Below the pieces are notes generated by a model. That model was given only the letters and a program-made list of their open reading frames with translations. It searched no databases and was not told where the DNA came from. The position numbers and the translations under genes were made by a program. A stretch of 64,000 nt of DNA. Origin: Ancylomarina euxina. GTDB lineage: Bacteria; Bacteroidota; Bacteroidia; Bacteroidales; Marinifilaceae. Position 1 is the first letter of the stretch, and each line of letters opens with the position of its first letter. Below, piece after piece: positions 35,392-43,928 of this stretch. The stretch spans positions 40,107 through 104,106 of the forward strand of contig NZ_QQWG01000015.1 in assembly GCF_003863355.1 (NCBI RefSeq), given 5' to 3'.

Positions 35392-37575
35392 TTATACCAA
35401 AACATTTTCAAATTCAGAATCAGCACAAAAAATGGCCGATACCCTGGATTGGTTTACAATTTTCACCATATCATCAACTCCCATTCCTTGCTCAATATTC
35501 AAGATATTTACATCTGTGTTTCGTTCCAAATTGACATTTTCAATTAAAGTGCCTTGCTTTAAAGTCATGGTTGAGTTTTTGGGAAGTCGGATCATAGTAT
35601 GTAAATCTTCGAGGTCGACTTCTGAAAAATTTAATTTCTCATTATTATTAAGAATATGCACATCAATAATTCCTTTCCAATTTCGGCAAATTAACAATGA
35701 AACCAGAGTTGATAGATCATTATTCATGATATTAAATTTCTCCTTCCAATCTACGGGAATATTTGTCATCCACAAATTGATATTTTTTTCAATTGCCAGA
35801 CCTGCTGATGAAAAAGGAATGTAAATAATTAACCCGAAGTTATTCTTCTTGGCATCCATCGTAAGTTTATCATAGTACGATAAATTATCCGTTTCAGAGT
35901 CAATACTTGTAAATATAATATTGGGTTTAAAAAAAGCAGCATTTAACGATTGCATACTCACATTCACCGTGGTATTAAAATCAGCATTATCAATCATTGT
36001 GTATGAGGCTGACAAGTCACTTTCCTTAAATTTTTCTATTGAATTTTTAAGAAAGCTTTCCAGATTTTTCTGCTCTTTTTCATTTTCATTTCGTAAAGCC
36101 AATATTTTTATTGACCCTTTGGGAAAAATAATTGAATGAATCAGTTTAAAAGAACTTCTAAGTTCTTTTGGCATGATGACAGGCATTAGCAAATCCGGAC
36201 GCCATGACCTTACTTCTTTTTCTTGTCTTAGATTATTTGTCTTTTTTGTTGCCCACTCTGCCAAAGCCGTAAATAAACCACTTCTTGAATCTCCTGCAGC
36301 AGATTTAATATTCATTCTCACCAAATACAGATAAAAAAGTACGATAAAAACCAAGGAAAACAAAGCAACCAATACGCTTATCACAAACATGATAGAAATT
36401 GATGCCAAAGCACCAAAAGCGGGAATAATCCTTGGGATTTTTAGGGTTGGTCTGTAACTTGGCAAACCTAATGTTTGCTCCACCAAGACAACTATATTCA
36501 CCATAGCATAAGTAATCATAAAAAACATGGTAAGTATTGGTGCAATGGTATTTAAATTACGTAAGGAAATACCTACCAAAACAATTATCGCGGTGATTAA
36601 CATAGCATTCACCGGTTCGCCTCTATTTGAGAGTTTAGCCAATAATTGGCTTTTAGGTAAAATGCGTTTTTCACCCAATGCCAATAATATTCTTGGTGCA
36701 CCAACAAATGAACCAAGTGCCGATGATAGAGTTGCACCTAACAACCCAGCTAATACAATAGGCTTAAACAACGACTTATCAATAAATACACTATAATTCT
36801 TTGACAACTCTTCGGGCGTTGCAATAACTGCAGCTACAAAAATTAAGCTGACATATATAATTGTTGTAATAATTACAGAGGATATTGTTCCTAAAGGAAT
36901 GCTCTTTCTCGGGTTAGTAAGGTCTCCAGACATATTGGCTCCAGCCATAACACCAGTGACAGCGGGAAAAAATACTGCGAAAACTATCCAAAACGAAGAT
37001 CCACTAAAGTTGTTCTCTACCGAACCGGGATAGGTACCAAACCATGCGATGTCAAAATTTAAATCATTAACAAATAATGCTCCGTAAATAGACACTAAGG
37101 ACAAAATAATAATTCCTAGAATCACATATTGAATCTTAAACGCAAAACTGGTACTAATAAAGGCAATAATCATTACCAGAGCAAAAATACTGATATCGAG
37201 GATAAATGGATTAATATCGGGAGTAAGCGTCTGAATACCTTCTCGGAAACCAAAAATATACATTGCAACGGCAATGGCCTGAGCAAAATAAAAGGGAATT
37301 CCGATTGCTCCTCCAATCTCCAGACCTAGAGATTGCGAAATCAAACTAAAAGCTCCACCACTACCAATTCTTACATTGGTTGTGATAGAAGATAAGCTAA
37401 GTGCCGTTGTAAAAGTAATGGCAACAGATAATAAAACAATTGCCAAGGCTCCTATAACTCCTGCATTACCAACAACCCAAGGTTGACGGATGTACATAAT
37501 GACACCGAGAATGGTTAGGGTAGTTGGGGTAAAAACACCTGCCAATGTCCCAAAAGTCTTCTTTTTCATGATCAT
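35392..37575 (-). CDS. APC/cation-chloride-cotransporter-like permease
   Basis: 727 residues. About 12 TMs fill residues 10-440 (first segment FGTLAGVFTPTTLTILGVIMYIR, then RIGSGGAFSLISQSLGLEIGG), with the sequence pattern of SLC12 (Na-K-Cl) transporters rather than plain amino-acid permeases. The remaining about 280 residues are a cytoplasmic domain (GSIKILALRNENEK..., then FNTTVNVSMQSLNAAFF and EVDLEDLHTMIRLPKNSTM) similar to the C-terminal regulatory domain of cation-chloride cotransporters. Substrate may be an amino acid or ions; undetermined. The first or third codon (M-I-M) may be the start. Monocistronic. Confidence 0.82.
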   Translation of the reverse strand: MIMKKKTFGTLAGVFTPTTLTILGVIMYIRQPWVVGNAGVIGALAIVLLSVAITFTTALSLSSITTNVRIGSGGAFSLISQSLGLEIGGAIGIPFYFAQAIAVAMYIFGFREGIQTLTPDINPFILDISIFALVMIIAFISTSFAFKIQYVILGIIILSLVSIYGALFVNDLNFDIAWFGTYPGSVENNFSGSSFWIVFAVFFPAVTGVMAGANMSGDLTNPRKSIPLGTISSVIITTIIYVSLIFVAAVIATPEELSKNYSVFIDKSLFKPIVLAGLLGATLSSALGSFVGAPRILLALGEKRILPKSQLLAKLSNRGEPVNAMLITAIIVLVGISLRNLNTIAPILTMFFMITYAMVNIVVLVEQTLGLPSYRPTLKIPRIIPAFGALASISIMFVISVLVALFSLVFIVLFYLYLVRMNIKSAAGDSRSGLFTALAEWATKKTNNLRQEKEVRSWRPDLLMPVIMPKELRSSFKLIHSIIFPKGSIKILALRNENEKEQKNLESFLKNSIEKFKESDLSASYTMIDNADFNTTVNVSMQSLNAAFFKPNIIFTSIDSETDNLSYYDKLTMDAKKNNFGLIIYIPFSSAGLAIEKNINLWMTNIPVDWKEKFNIMNNDLSTLVSLLICRNWKGIIDVHILNNNEKLNFSEVDLEDLHTMIRLPKNSTMTLKQGTLIENVNLERNTDVNILNIEQGMGVDDMVKIVNQSRVSAIFCADSEFENVLV

Positions 37576-38035
37576 TGTTTCCAGTTTAATTCTATTGGCT
37601 CAAAATTTAGCCTGAGCTTATTTCTCTCCTAGTGTTCTCTTTTTTGCACCTCTTTATAACAATCTTATTCTGTTTATTGAGCTCCCTACAATTGTCGGAA
37701 TTAAAGGGTGATCTTATCAATCTGATATAAAAGCAAGCTTATTAAATTTACATATTTATAATTTAAGATGCCATTTTAGTTGGTTTGCTGGATTGTATTA
37801 TTTGAACTATCCCAAGAGTTTTCGGGATCAAACGACTGATCACCACCAATGAAATTTAGATTTTGAAGCCGGAGATGCCGATACCTTTTTAAGTTTTTTA
37901 TCGGATACAATTAAAATGTTCATAAATGGGGTAATGGTTAATTCTTCAAAAGAAAGAACCGCAAGCTATATAAAGCATTATAAGGATAATTTCGAGAGTG
38001 TTAAAGTTAGAGATCATAAACCCACCTACCCCGAT
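37576..38035. other. Spacer with an IS-interrupted ORF fragment
   Basis: The plus-strand frame open from 37853 to 38077 reads GDADTFLSFLSDTIK, MFINGVMVNSSKERTASYIK, HYKDNFESVKVRDHKPTYP and then runs antisense into the IS3 remnant at 38036. The portion before 38036 reads like genuine protein but has a TGA at 37850 just upstream and no start before ATG 37916; I do not recognise it. The rest of the spacer (37576-37850) shows nothing. Confidence 0.4.
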
Positions 38036-38161
38036 GCGATAAATAAGTTCTGGACGTACATCGAGCTCATGAGCTAGTTCTTTTATATTTGCTCTAGAAT
38101 AGCTTAACTCAACAGCATTTAATTTAAACTCTCTACTAAATTTTCGTCTCTCTTTTTCCAT
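38036..38161 (-). pseudogene. IS3-family OrfA remnant (truncated)
   Basis: 42 codons, beginning MEKERRKFSREFKLNAVE and continuing through ANIKELAHELDVRPELIYR, match the helix-turn-helix N-terminus of IS3-family transposase OrfA. The match stops after the codon for R in LIYR (where YRW is expected); the next 29 codons of the open frame, down to 37946, are unrelated sequence. The rest of the transposase and both ends of the element are missing, so this is a dead fragment. Confidence 0.82.
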
Positions 38162-38254
38162 TTTCTAAGATATAAATTATTAAGATAATTATACCTTAAC
38201 TCACTGTCCAAGTAAATGTAGCAACTCCACAGACTAATTTAATAAATATAAAAC

Positions 38255-38293
38255 ACCCCTCCCTCCCGATACATATCGGAATTAGGGAGGGGT
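38255..38293 (-). terminator. GC-rich hairpin, terminator of the basic-tail barrel gene
   Basis: ACCCCTCCCT (38255-38264) and AGGGAGGGGT (38284-38293) form a perfect 10-bp stem. On the minus strand it lies about 50 nt after the stop at 38347 and is followed by GTTTTATATTTA. Confidence 0.7.
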
Positions 38294-38346
38294 ATTTCAT
38301 TTGTTATTTCAAGAGGCTTTACATCCAGACCCCAAACTTAATTCTT

Positions 38347-39492
38347 TTACAATTTAGCCTTTAACCTTTTAAGCCGACGCTCAGTTCTTTTCTTTTGTCG
38401 TTCTTCCTTAGCTAATTGCGCTTTGCTTTTAAATCTCAATTTCTCCTCTGGAATATCAGCTAAAGTAGCCTCATCAGCTGGCACTGTTTGAGAATCTAAT
38501 CGGCTTTCTTTCTCCTCATGCTCAGGAGCTATGATGGAAGTATTGATTGGACGATTTGAATGAAAGTCCTGGTCACGAGACTCATCATATTGATCAGAAT
38601 CAGATGCTACAATCGAAGCCTTATTACCTTGACTTGAATGATTGTTTTCTGTTCGAGTTTCCATATCATTATTAGAGAAAATTGGCCTCTCAGACATCAA
38701 AAAATCACCCAATAAATCATTGTCTTGATAAAGAGATTTATGTTTTCGCTTATTGGTATTACCTCCTATGAAAATTCGAACACCAATATTCACATTCAGC
38801 ATAGATAATGAAAGCCTCTCATTTCTGTAAGGTAATTGATTAGCTGCATCCGAATCGAGCGTTCCATCTTCCCTGATTGCTTCAGAAATATCACGAACTT
38901 GATAATTCATATCTTTATTTAAACTGGTCAGATATTCCGAGCTGAAATAAAAATTAAGTCCTTGAAAGATATTAGCCGTCATATTAGCACCCAAACGCGT
39001 CATGAGTGCTGTACTGTTATAGGCCTCCAAGGTCGTAATGGTTATATCCGTTTCCGGATACATCATAGAGGTCTGTGGTGAATTGACGATAGACAAACCC
39101 GATCGACCATAAAACTCGAGAGCGAATCGCCCAAATTTTAGATTGTACTGAGGGCCTATTTCAAAAGAAGTTGTATTTAATTCATGTCGCTTTGAATTTT
39201 GCTCAAGTCCCAAAGCTTCTCGATGATTAAATTGACTATAATTGGCACTCAGACCTATTGATATTTTTTTTGAGAATTTTTTGTGTAAGAGAATCCCGCT
39301 ATTAAACCCATCCTTCAAAAAATTATTTAAATCTCCTTGAGGAAAACTCATTCCATTGAAGAAATCGAGCGTATAAGCCCTGGGATTTTGCAAGCTCATA
39401 TTGGGCTTTATATCTCGATTAATATATTGATCTTGCCCCAAGGCAAATAAAACAATCGAGACTAATACTAGGATTAAAAACACCTTTCTCAT
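38347..39492 (-). CDS. Outer-membrane beta-barrel with a long charged, basic C-terminal tail
   Basis: 381 residues. Signal peptide (cut near LFALGQ), then a barrel of roughly 230 residues (YTLDFFNGMSFPQG, KKISIGLSANYSQF, FEIGPQYNLKFGRFALEFYG, NVNIGVRIFIGG). The barrel ends at about residue 250, but the protein continues for about 130 polar residues, finishing in a strongly basic run (KAQLAKEERQKKRTERRL...). A periplasmic or surface-exposed tail of this composition is unusual for a small barrel and could bind peptidoglycan, polyanions or a partner. Monocistronic with a terminator downstream. Confidence 0.8.
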   Translation of the reverse strand: MRKVFLILVLVSIVLFALGQDQYINRDIKPNMSLQNPRAYTLDFFNGMSFPQGDLNNFLKDGFNSGILLHKKFSKKISIGLSANYSQFNHREALGLEQNSKRHELNTTSFEIGPQYNLKFGRFALEFYGRSGLSIVNSPQTSMMYPETDITITTLEAYNSTALMTRLGANMTANIFQGLNFYFSSEYLTSLNKDMNYQVRDISEAIREDGTLDSDAANQLPYRNERLSLSMLNVNIGVRIFIGGNTNKRKHKSLYQDNDLLGDFLMSERPIFSNNDMETRTENNHSSQGNKASIVASDSDQYDESRDQDFHSNRPINTSIIAPEHEEKESRLDSQTVPADEATLADIPEEKLRFKSKAQLAKEERQKKRTERRLKRLKAKL

Positions 39493-39856
39493 AGCACAAG
39501 ATTTAGAATGAATTCAGTCAGAACATAGCTTTATAAAGCTGGGGGATACTGACATACATCTTAAGATACTAAATAGTAGGCAAGCAAAAAAATAAAAAAC
39601 TTTATACAAAATCAAACGAATAGTCTTATAAAAACATGCCTATCAGTAATCATGCCCAAACCAAGCATTCCTAATTTACAATACACTATAAAGAGCTATA
39701 AACAATTATCAGAAAAGATAATAATCAGACATTTCCTTATTTCAAATATAACTCAAAAAATAGCTTCATTATTTAAAAACCTATTTAATTAAAACAAGCA
39801 GCCACTTATTCCTAATCGATCATAAATTTGAATTTAAAAGAAATTGAAGATCTTTC
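39493..39856. other. Spacer, nothing recognised
   Basis: 364 nt, strongly AT-rich, with no open frame, hairpin or promoter that I could support. Confidence 0.5.
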
Positions 39857-40312
39857 TTAATTGCTATTACGACCGCCACTGTTTCTTGCGACATCATCTA
39901 TAAGAACGTTTGGAAGACTTTTTCTCAAATTCTTGGAGTATGCGCCCGGAAATATCCCATCACCCTGTTTGCCAGTACTATTCCTGTCACTACCTATAAA
40001 CTCTTTTATAACTATAGGTTTACACAGACTTTCGCTATAAGCATCTGGAAATCTGCCCTCACCATGCTTTCCGCTACTATTTCTTGCAATATTAACAGTC
40101 TCTGGCTTGCAGATTTGTTTACCAATGTTTGTATTCAAACACATACAATCGGTTTTTACAAACTTAAATGCAAACGCCAGATCATTATTAGAAGACTTGA
40201 GAGAAGTCTGAAAATTCATCTCAAAAAAAGGGGTAAGTTTAGTGTCTTGTTTTTGTGCAAAAGCTGTTTGAAAAATAAGACATAAGGCGGAAATGAAGAC
40301 CATTCTTTTCAT
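39857..40312 (-). CDS. Secreted short protein with three RNSxGK repeats, unknown function
   Basis: 151 residues. Signal peptide MKRMVFISALCLIFQTAFAQ, then a folded-looking segment (residues 21-66) and three degenerate repeats with a period of about 33 residues: ARNSSGKHGEGRFPDAYS (76-93), DRNSTGKQGDGIFPGAYS (109-126) and a shortened ARNSGGRNS (142-150) at the end. The linkers are also related (ICKPETVNI, LCKPIVIKEFI, LRKSLPNVLID). I do not recognise the family. The conserved (A/D)RNS.GK.G.G.FP.AYS core may be a surface-exposed binding repeat or a processed peptide unit. Alone, with 303 nt upstream. Confidence 0.75.
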   Translation of the reverse strand: MKRMVFISALCLIFQTAFAQKQDTKLTPFFEMNFQTSLKSSNNDLAFAFKFVKTDCMCLNTNIGKQICKPETVNIARNSSGKHGEGRFPDAYSESLCKPIVIKEFIGSDRNSTGKQGDGIFPGAYSKNLRKSLPNVLIDDVARNSGGRNSN

Positions 40313-40615
40313 AAGTTAAAGTTTGGGTTAAACACGATTAAAATCAACAAATATTGCTGTGGGGGATTGTTGATAATATCACTTAATATAGGGAATAATT
40401 ACTTAAAAAAAGGATGATTGATTCTTATAATTTGATCATTAAAAACCCAATGTAATTTATGCTGAAAATACTGAGTTTAATCAGCATTTTTATTATGAAA
40501 ACAATAGTATAAGCTAAAGAATGAATAATCGGTAAATTGGTATAATAACTTCCTATCAATTGTGGTATTTTGAAAAATCTTTTCGACTTTTGCAAAAAAT
40601 TAATGAAGCTTAAAA
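40313..40615. other. Divergent spacer, nothing recognised
   Basis: 303 nt between the secreted repeat protein (minus strand) and the DUF493 gene (plus strand). It must hold both promoters, but no full TTG-N19-TAnnTTTG match was found. Confidence 0.45.
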
Positions 40616-40888
40616 ATGGATCCAGAAAAATATAACCAATTACGTGAACAACTTATTGAATCTGCTCAATGGCCTGCACTATATATGTTCAAATTCATCA
40701 TCCCTAATAAAGAAGATAAACTAGAAGCAGTGAAAGCTCTTTTTCCAGCAGAAACCCAATTTGCCTTTAAAACATCAAAGGATATTCGTTTTATCAGTAT
40801 TACCGTGAAAATTATAATGAAAGATGCCGATGCTGTTATCGCCATTTATGAACAAGCCAAACATATTGAAGGCCTAATAGCACTATAA
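40616..40888 (+). CDS. DUF493 family protein (YbeD-like)
   Basis: 90 residues with the ferredoxin-like fold pattern of DUF493/YbeD: an N-terminal helix, WPALYMFKFIIPN as strand 1, KTSKDIRFISITVKIIMKDADAVIAIYEQ as the strand-helix unit and GLIAL at the end. YbeD-like proteins are small regulatory-type (ACT-like) domains; no substrate is known. Convergent with the cobalt ATPase gene. Confidence 0.88.
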   Translation: MDPEKYNQLREQLIESAQWPALYMFKFIIPNKEDKLEAVKALFPAETQFAFKTSKDIRFISITVKIIMKDADAVIAIYEQAKHIEGLIAL

Positions 40889-40912
40889 AAATCTGGAAAG
40901 TCAAACAGTCTT

Positions 40913-40952
40913 AAAAGTCGAATCGTCAGCAAGTCTGGACATTTCGACTTTT
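40913..40952. terminator. Bidirectional terminator at the end of the cobalamin operon
   Basis: AAAAGTCGAA (40913-40922) pairs with TTCGACTTTT (40943-40952), loop 20 nt, flanked by A on the left and T on the right. It serves the DUF493 gene and the cbi operon. Confidence 0.72.
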
Positions 40953-40967
40953 TGACCTTTAGAAGTT

Positions 40968-41765
40968 TTAAACCCTTAAAAACTCTTCCATCGTATTCGG
41001 CCTTATATCTAAATCTAATTTCTTAGTTAGTTTCAGAATTAGAGGCATTTCCAAACCAGCCTTTTCAAGTAAATCTTCATTATCTAATAAGCCTTGTGGG
41101 TGCCCCGTTGCCAAAACCCGCCCCTCTTTCATCACCACAAGTTTATCGGCCCATTCATAAGCAAAGTTGATGTCATGGGTAGAGATAATGATGGTTTTAT
41201 TCTGCTCATGTAAATGATCCAGCACCTGAATGGTATTTTTCTTCTGCTGATTATCCAACCAGGCAAAAGGCTCATCTAAAAGCAAAACTTCGGGCTTACA
41301 AGCCAATACACCTGCTATTGCGACACGCTTCTTCTGGCCATAACTCAGCTGGTGAGGTGGTTTCTTTCTTAAGTCGTGTGTTTGAGTCATCTCCATCACC
41401 TCATCCATACAAGCTTGTAAGGCTTCACCCTTCATCCCGGCATTAATCGCTCCAAAAGAAATATCCTTCTCTACCGTCGAAGCAAACAATTGCACCTCGG
41501 GATCCTGAAACACATAGCCCACCTTTCTAAAAAGCTTATTTCTATCCTTACGCTTGCATTTTTGTTCTTCTCCATCAAGAATATAACGCCCTGTTTGTGC
41601 GTGATGAATACCACAAAGACATAAAAACAGGGATGATTTCCCCGAGCCATTTTCTCCAACAACTGCCACCTTTTGGCCTTTATCAATATTCAGGTTCACT
41701 TCATCGAGAGCCAAAGTCTGATTAGGGTATTCAAAGCTGATATGTTCAAGTTGTATATAAGACAT
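40968..41765 (-). CDS. cbiO: Cobalt ECF/ABC transporter ATP-binding protein CbiO
   Basis: 265-residue ATPase. Walker A is GENGSGKSS, signature LSYGQKKRVAIAGVL, Walker B VLLLDEPFAWLD, switch His in IISTHDINF. The LSYGQKKR signature and the Q-loop GYVFQDPEVQLFA are typical of CbiO/EcfA-type subunits. It powers cobalt uptake with the adjacent CbiQ (68 nt upstream), PDGLE and CbiM proteins. Last gene of the riboswitch-controlled operon. Confidence 0.94.
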   Translation of the reverse strand: MSYIQLEHISFEYPNQTLALDEVNLNIDKGQKVAVVGENGSGKSSLFLCLCGIHHAQTGRYILDGEEQKCKRKDRNKLFRKVGYVFQDPEVQLFASTVEKDISFGAINAGMKGEALQACMDEVMEMTQTHDLRKKPPHQLSYGQKKRVAIAGVLACKPEVLLLDEPFAWLDNQQKKNTIQVLDHLHEQNKTIIISTHDINFAYEWADKLVVMKEGRVLATGHPQGLLDNEDLLEKAGLEMPLILKLTKKLDLDIRPNTMEEFLRV

Positions 41766-41833
41766 TTTTATATAGTGATGAGTTGATTTGATGATCTGAT
41801 AATATGGTGATGTGATGATAAGTATTTAAAGAA

Positions 41834-42607
41834 TTAAAGCCGCAGCTGACCAATAGCCACTAAGGCTATCATTAATAAAAGAGCTATAATGCTTCGTTTT
41901 AATACAAAGGGCTCATGAATTTCAATAAATCTCATTTCGCCTCTATAACCTCTGTTCAATAAGGCTTGTTGTGAAAAATCAGCATGAATAAGAGATTTTA
42001 TCAAGACCGATGAAATTAGCATGCCTAAGGATCGAATAGATGATGAGAATGATCGGTAAGCCATTCGCTTTTTCTGTGACAAATAACATTGCCTCGAAAA
42101 AAGGAGCAAAATGGTAATAAATCGAAAAGACAATACAAAGAGTTCAACCAGTAAATCAGGCAATTTCATTTTCCTTAACAGATATTCAATCTCATCGATG
42201 GGGCTGGTGAGAATCAGAAAATAGAAAGCAAACATGGCTCCCATAGCCTTTACTATAATGAATATTCCTATATCTAAACTGATTTGAGAAAAACCAATAT
42301 AATAGTCGCCAATTTGAGTGATATAAATCGCTTCAAAACTTTCTTGACTGATAATACAAATGATACTCAAAACGGCTACCAGCATAAAACTCATGGGTAG
42401 TGCAGCAATTTGAAATAAGGCTTTTACAGACAAAGCATGATAAAGGAAGAAGGTAGAAATGCAAGTCACAACAAGAAAGGGGGACAGAATATTTTGCGTC
42501 AACAAACTACCCAAAAGAAAAGCTACAAAAAAAGTAAACTTTTCGAAAGGATGCTGGGTGATCTTAGCCTGCAGGAAATTGTATTTTTCGCTTATAAACA
42601 CGCTCAA
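41834..42607 (-). CDS. cbiQ: Cobalt ABC transporter permease CbiQ
   Basis: 257 residues with five to six TMs and the C-terminal coupling region of EcfT/CbiQ proteins (FVLSFRFITILLLFSRQCYLSQKKRMAYRSF, then LIHADFSQQALLNRGYRGEM). The ARG-like signature appears as SQQALLNRGYRG, where an Ala-Arg-Gly would be canonical. It couples CbiO to CbiM in cobalt uptake. Confidence 0.92.
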   Translation of the reverse strand: MSVFISEKYNFLQAKITQHPFEKFTFFVAFLLGSLLTQNILSPFLVVTCISTFFLYHALSVKALFQIAALPMSFMLVAVLSIICIISQESFEAIYITQIGDYYIGFSQISLDIGIFIIVKAMGAMFAFYFLILTSPIDEIEYLLRKMKLPDLLVELFVLSFRFITILLLFSRQCYLSQKKRMAYRSFSSSIRSLGMLISSVLIKSLIHADFSQQALLNRGYRGEMRFIEIHEPFVLKRSIIALLLMIALVAIGQLRL

Positions 42608-42684
42608 TATTGAATTATGAGTTAGTAATTATGATTTAAGAATTTTGGTCTAGATTTTAATCGCAAATCTGAAATCACAACTCA

Positions 42685-42972
42685 TCATTTCAATGCTTTC
42701 TTCTTGCCTTTATAGTAGCCAATCACGTAGGCTACGACTCCTGTTCCGATAGCGGCTTGCAAAGAAAACAATAGGCTTTCAATTTCGCCACTTGGTGGTT
42801 CCCAAATATTCGAAAACCAGGGTTTATAATTCGGTTGTGATTGTGTTATATAATCTTCAGCCAAACCATCTGCGCCAGCAAATTCAGCATTAGGATAATA
42901 ATATAGGGTTAGCACTACAATTAAGATAATAGCGCTTATCAAAAGCAGGTTACTTGTTTTATTACTCATCAT
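42685..42972 (-). CDS. PDGLE-domain protein, CbiN-like subunit of the cobalt transporter
   Basis: 95 residues with two TMs (about 8-26 and 73-90) and, in the loop between, GADGLAEDYITQSQPNYKPWF, the PDGLE-type motif (ADGLAEDY here). Proteins with this domain replace or follow CbiN in cobalt and nickel importers, and in other genomes are fused to CbiM. It lies between CbiM and CbiQ, exactly where cbiN would be. Confidence 0.82.
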   Translation of the reverse strand: MMSNKTSNLLLISAIILIVVLTLYYYPNAEFAGADGLAEDYITQSQPNYKPWFSNIWEPPSGEIESLLFSLQAAIGTGVVAYVIGYYKGKKKALK

Positions 42973-42988
42973 ATCTTATTATTATTAT

Positions 42989-43020
42989 CATCACATTTCG
43001 ACTGCGCTCAATGCAAGTCA
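42989..43020. repeat. 32-bp repeat, copy A
   Basis: Identical over 32 bp to copy B at 43897-43928, starting with CATCAC and containing TTCGACTGCGCTCAATGC. It lies between cbiM and the PDGLE gene. Similar sequences are dispersed in Bacteroidota genomes. Confidence 0.8.
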
Positions 43021-43046
43021 TATCACCACATTAAATCATTACCACA

Positions 43047-43769
43047 TCAACTTCTCTTTTTATATTGACTCAGAAAATCGAATCGCATAGGCACGTGATC
43101 TGACAATAAATTCACTACCACAACGGTTAATAAGCCTTCGATTATTGCAATAGGGATCTGAGTCAGACCAAAAATGCCAACGAATTTATAAAATGCTGTC
43201 GTCACGCCATTTACCACATCGGGGTGTGCAAAAGCCAGTTGTGCAGATGTACAAATATAGGTTGCCATATTCCCTACAAAAACAGCTAAAAACACAGCCA
43301 CTTTCTTATTAAGACCCAACTTATTGCTCAGCGAGAAAACTAACCAGGTAAACACAGGGCCAATAAAAGCCATTGAAAAAGCGTTCGCTCCAAGCGTTGT
43401 AACACCACCATGTGCCAACAACAAAACCTGAAACAAAAGCACCAAAACACCAATGACGGACATCACCCAAGGACCAAAAAGCAGAGCGCCTAAACCAACT
43501 CCTGTTGGATGCGAACAAGAACCACTCACCGATGGCAACTTAAGTGCAGATAAAACAAAGGCAAAAGCGGTGGCTAAAGCTAAAAGCAGTTTTAGTTCAG
43601 GCTTCTCAACGAGCAAATGCTTAATTTTTCTAAAACCCAGAATAAAAATAGGCAAGTAAACCAAAGACCAAAACATGGACCAGAAAGCTGGCAAAAAGCC
43701 TTCCATAATGTGCATACTAAATGCAGGAATAGGTGATAGTATGGCTAATAGGACAAATAGTTTCTTCAT
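43047..43769 (-). CDS. cbiM: Cobalt transporter substrate-binding membrane subunit CbiM
   Basis: 240 residues. After the signal peptide (cut near PAFS) follows MHIMEGFLP, the metal-binding N-terminus that is the hallmark of CbiM, where the mature N-terminal Met and His bind Co2+. Six to seven TMs follow, including SGSCSHPTGVGLGALLFGPWVMSVIG, a second family hallmark. First gene of the importer block; the 3' end of cbiJD lies 156 nt upstream. Confidence 0.95.
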   Translation of the reverse strand: MKKLFVLLAILSPIPAFSMHIMEGFLPAFWSMFWSLVYLPIFILGFRKIKHLLVEKPELKLLLALATAFAFVLSALKLPSVSGSCSHPTGVGLGALLFGPWVMSVIGVLVLLFQVLLLAHGGVTTLGANAFSMAFIGPVFTWLVFSLSNKLGLNKKVAVFLAVFVGNMATYICTSAQLAFAHPDVVNGVTTAFYKFVGIFGLTQIPIAIIEGLLTVVVVNLLSDHVPMRFDFLSQYKKRS

Positions 43770-43896
43770 TTTCGTTTCCTTTTTCTAAACGCTGACAGAT
43801 ACGAGTTCTCTATCAGGTTTTAAATTATATTTCAGCTTAATATTTAAGATGTAGCTTGATGTATGGAATCAACATTAACACATCGTCATATCGACG

Positions 43897-43928
43897 CATC
43901 ACATTTCGACTGCGCTCAATGCAAGTCA
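43897..43928. repeat. 32-bp repeat, copy B
   Basis: Identical to copy A (42989-43020). Its last three bases (TCA) supply the TGA stop codon of the cbiJ-cbiD gene on the minus strand, so insertion of the repeat may have set the present C-terminus. Confidence 0.8.

Noticed and set aside
37946..38035. The whole 71-codon frame 37946-38161 as an intact small transposase
   Set aside because: Only the first 42 codons match IS3 OrfA; the rest is unrelated sequence read by chance.
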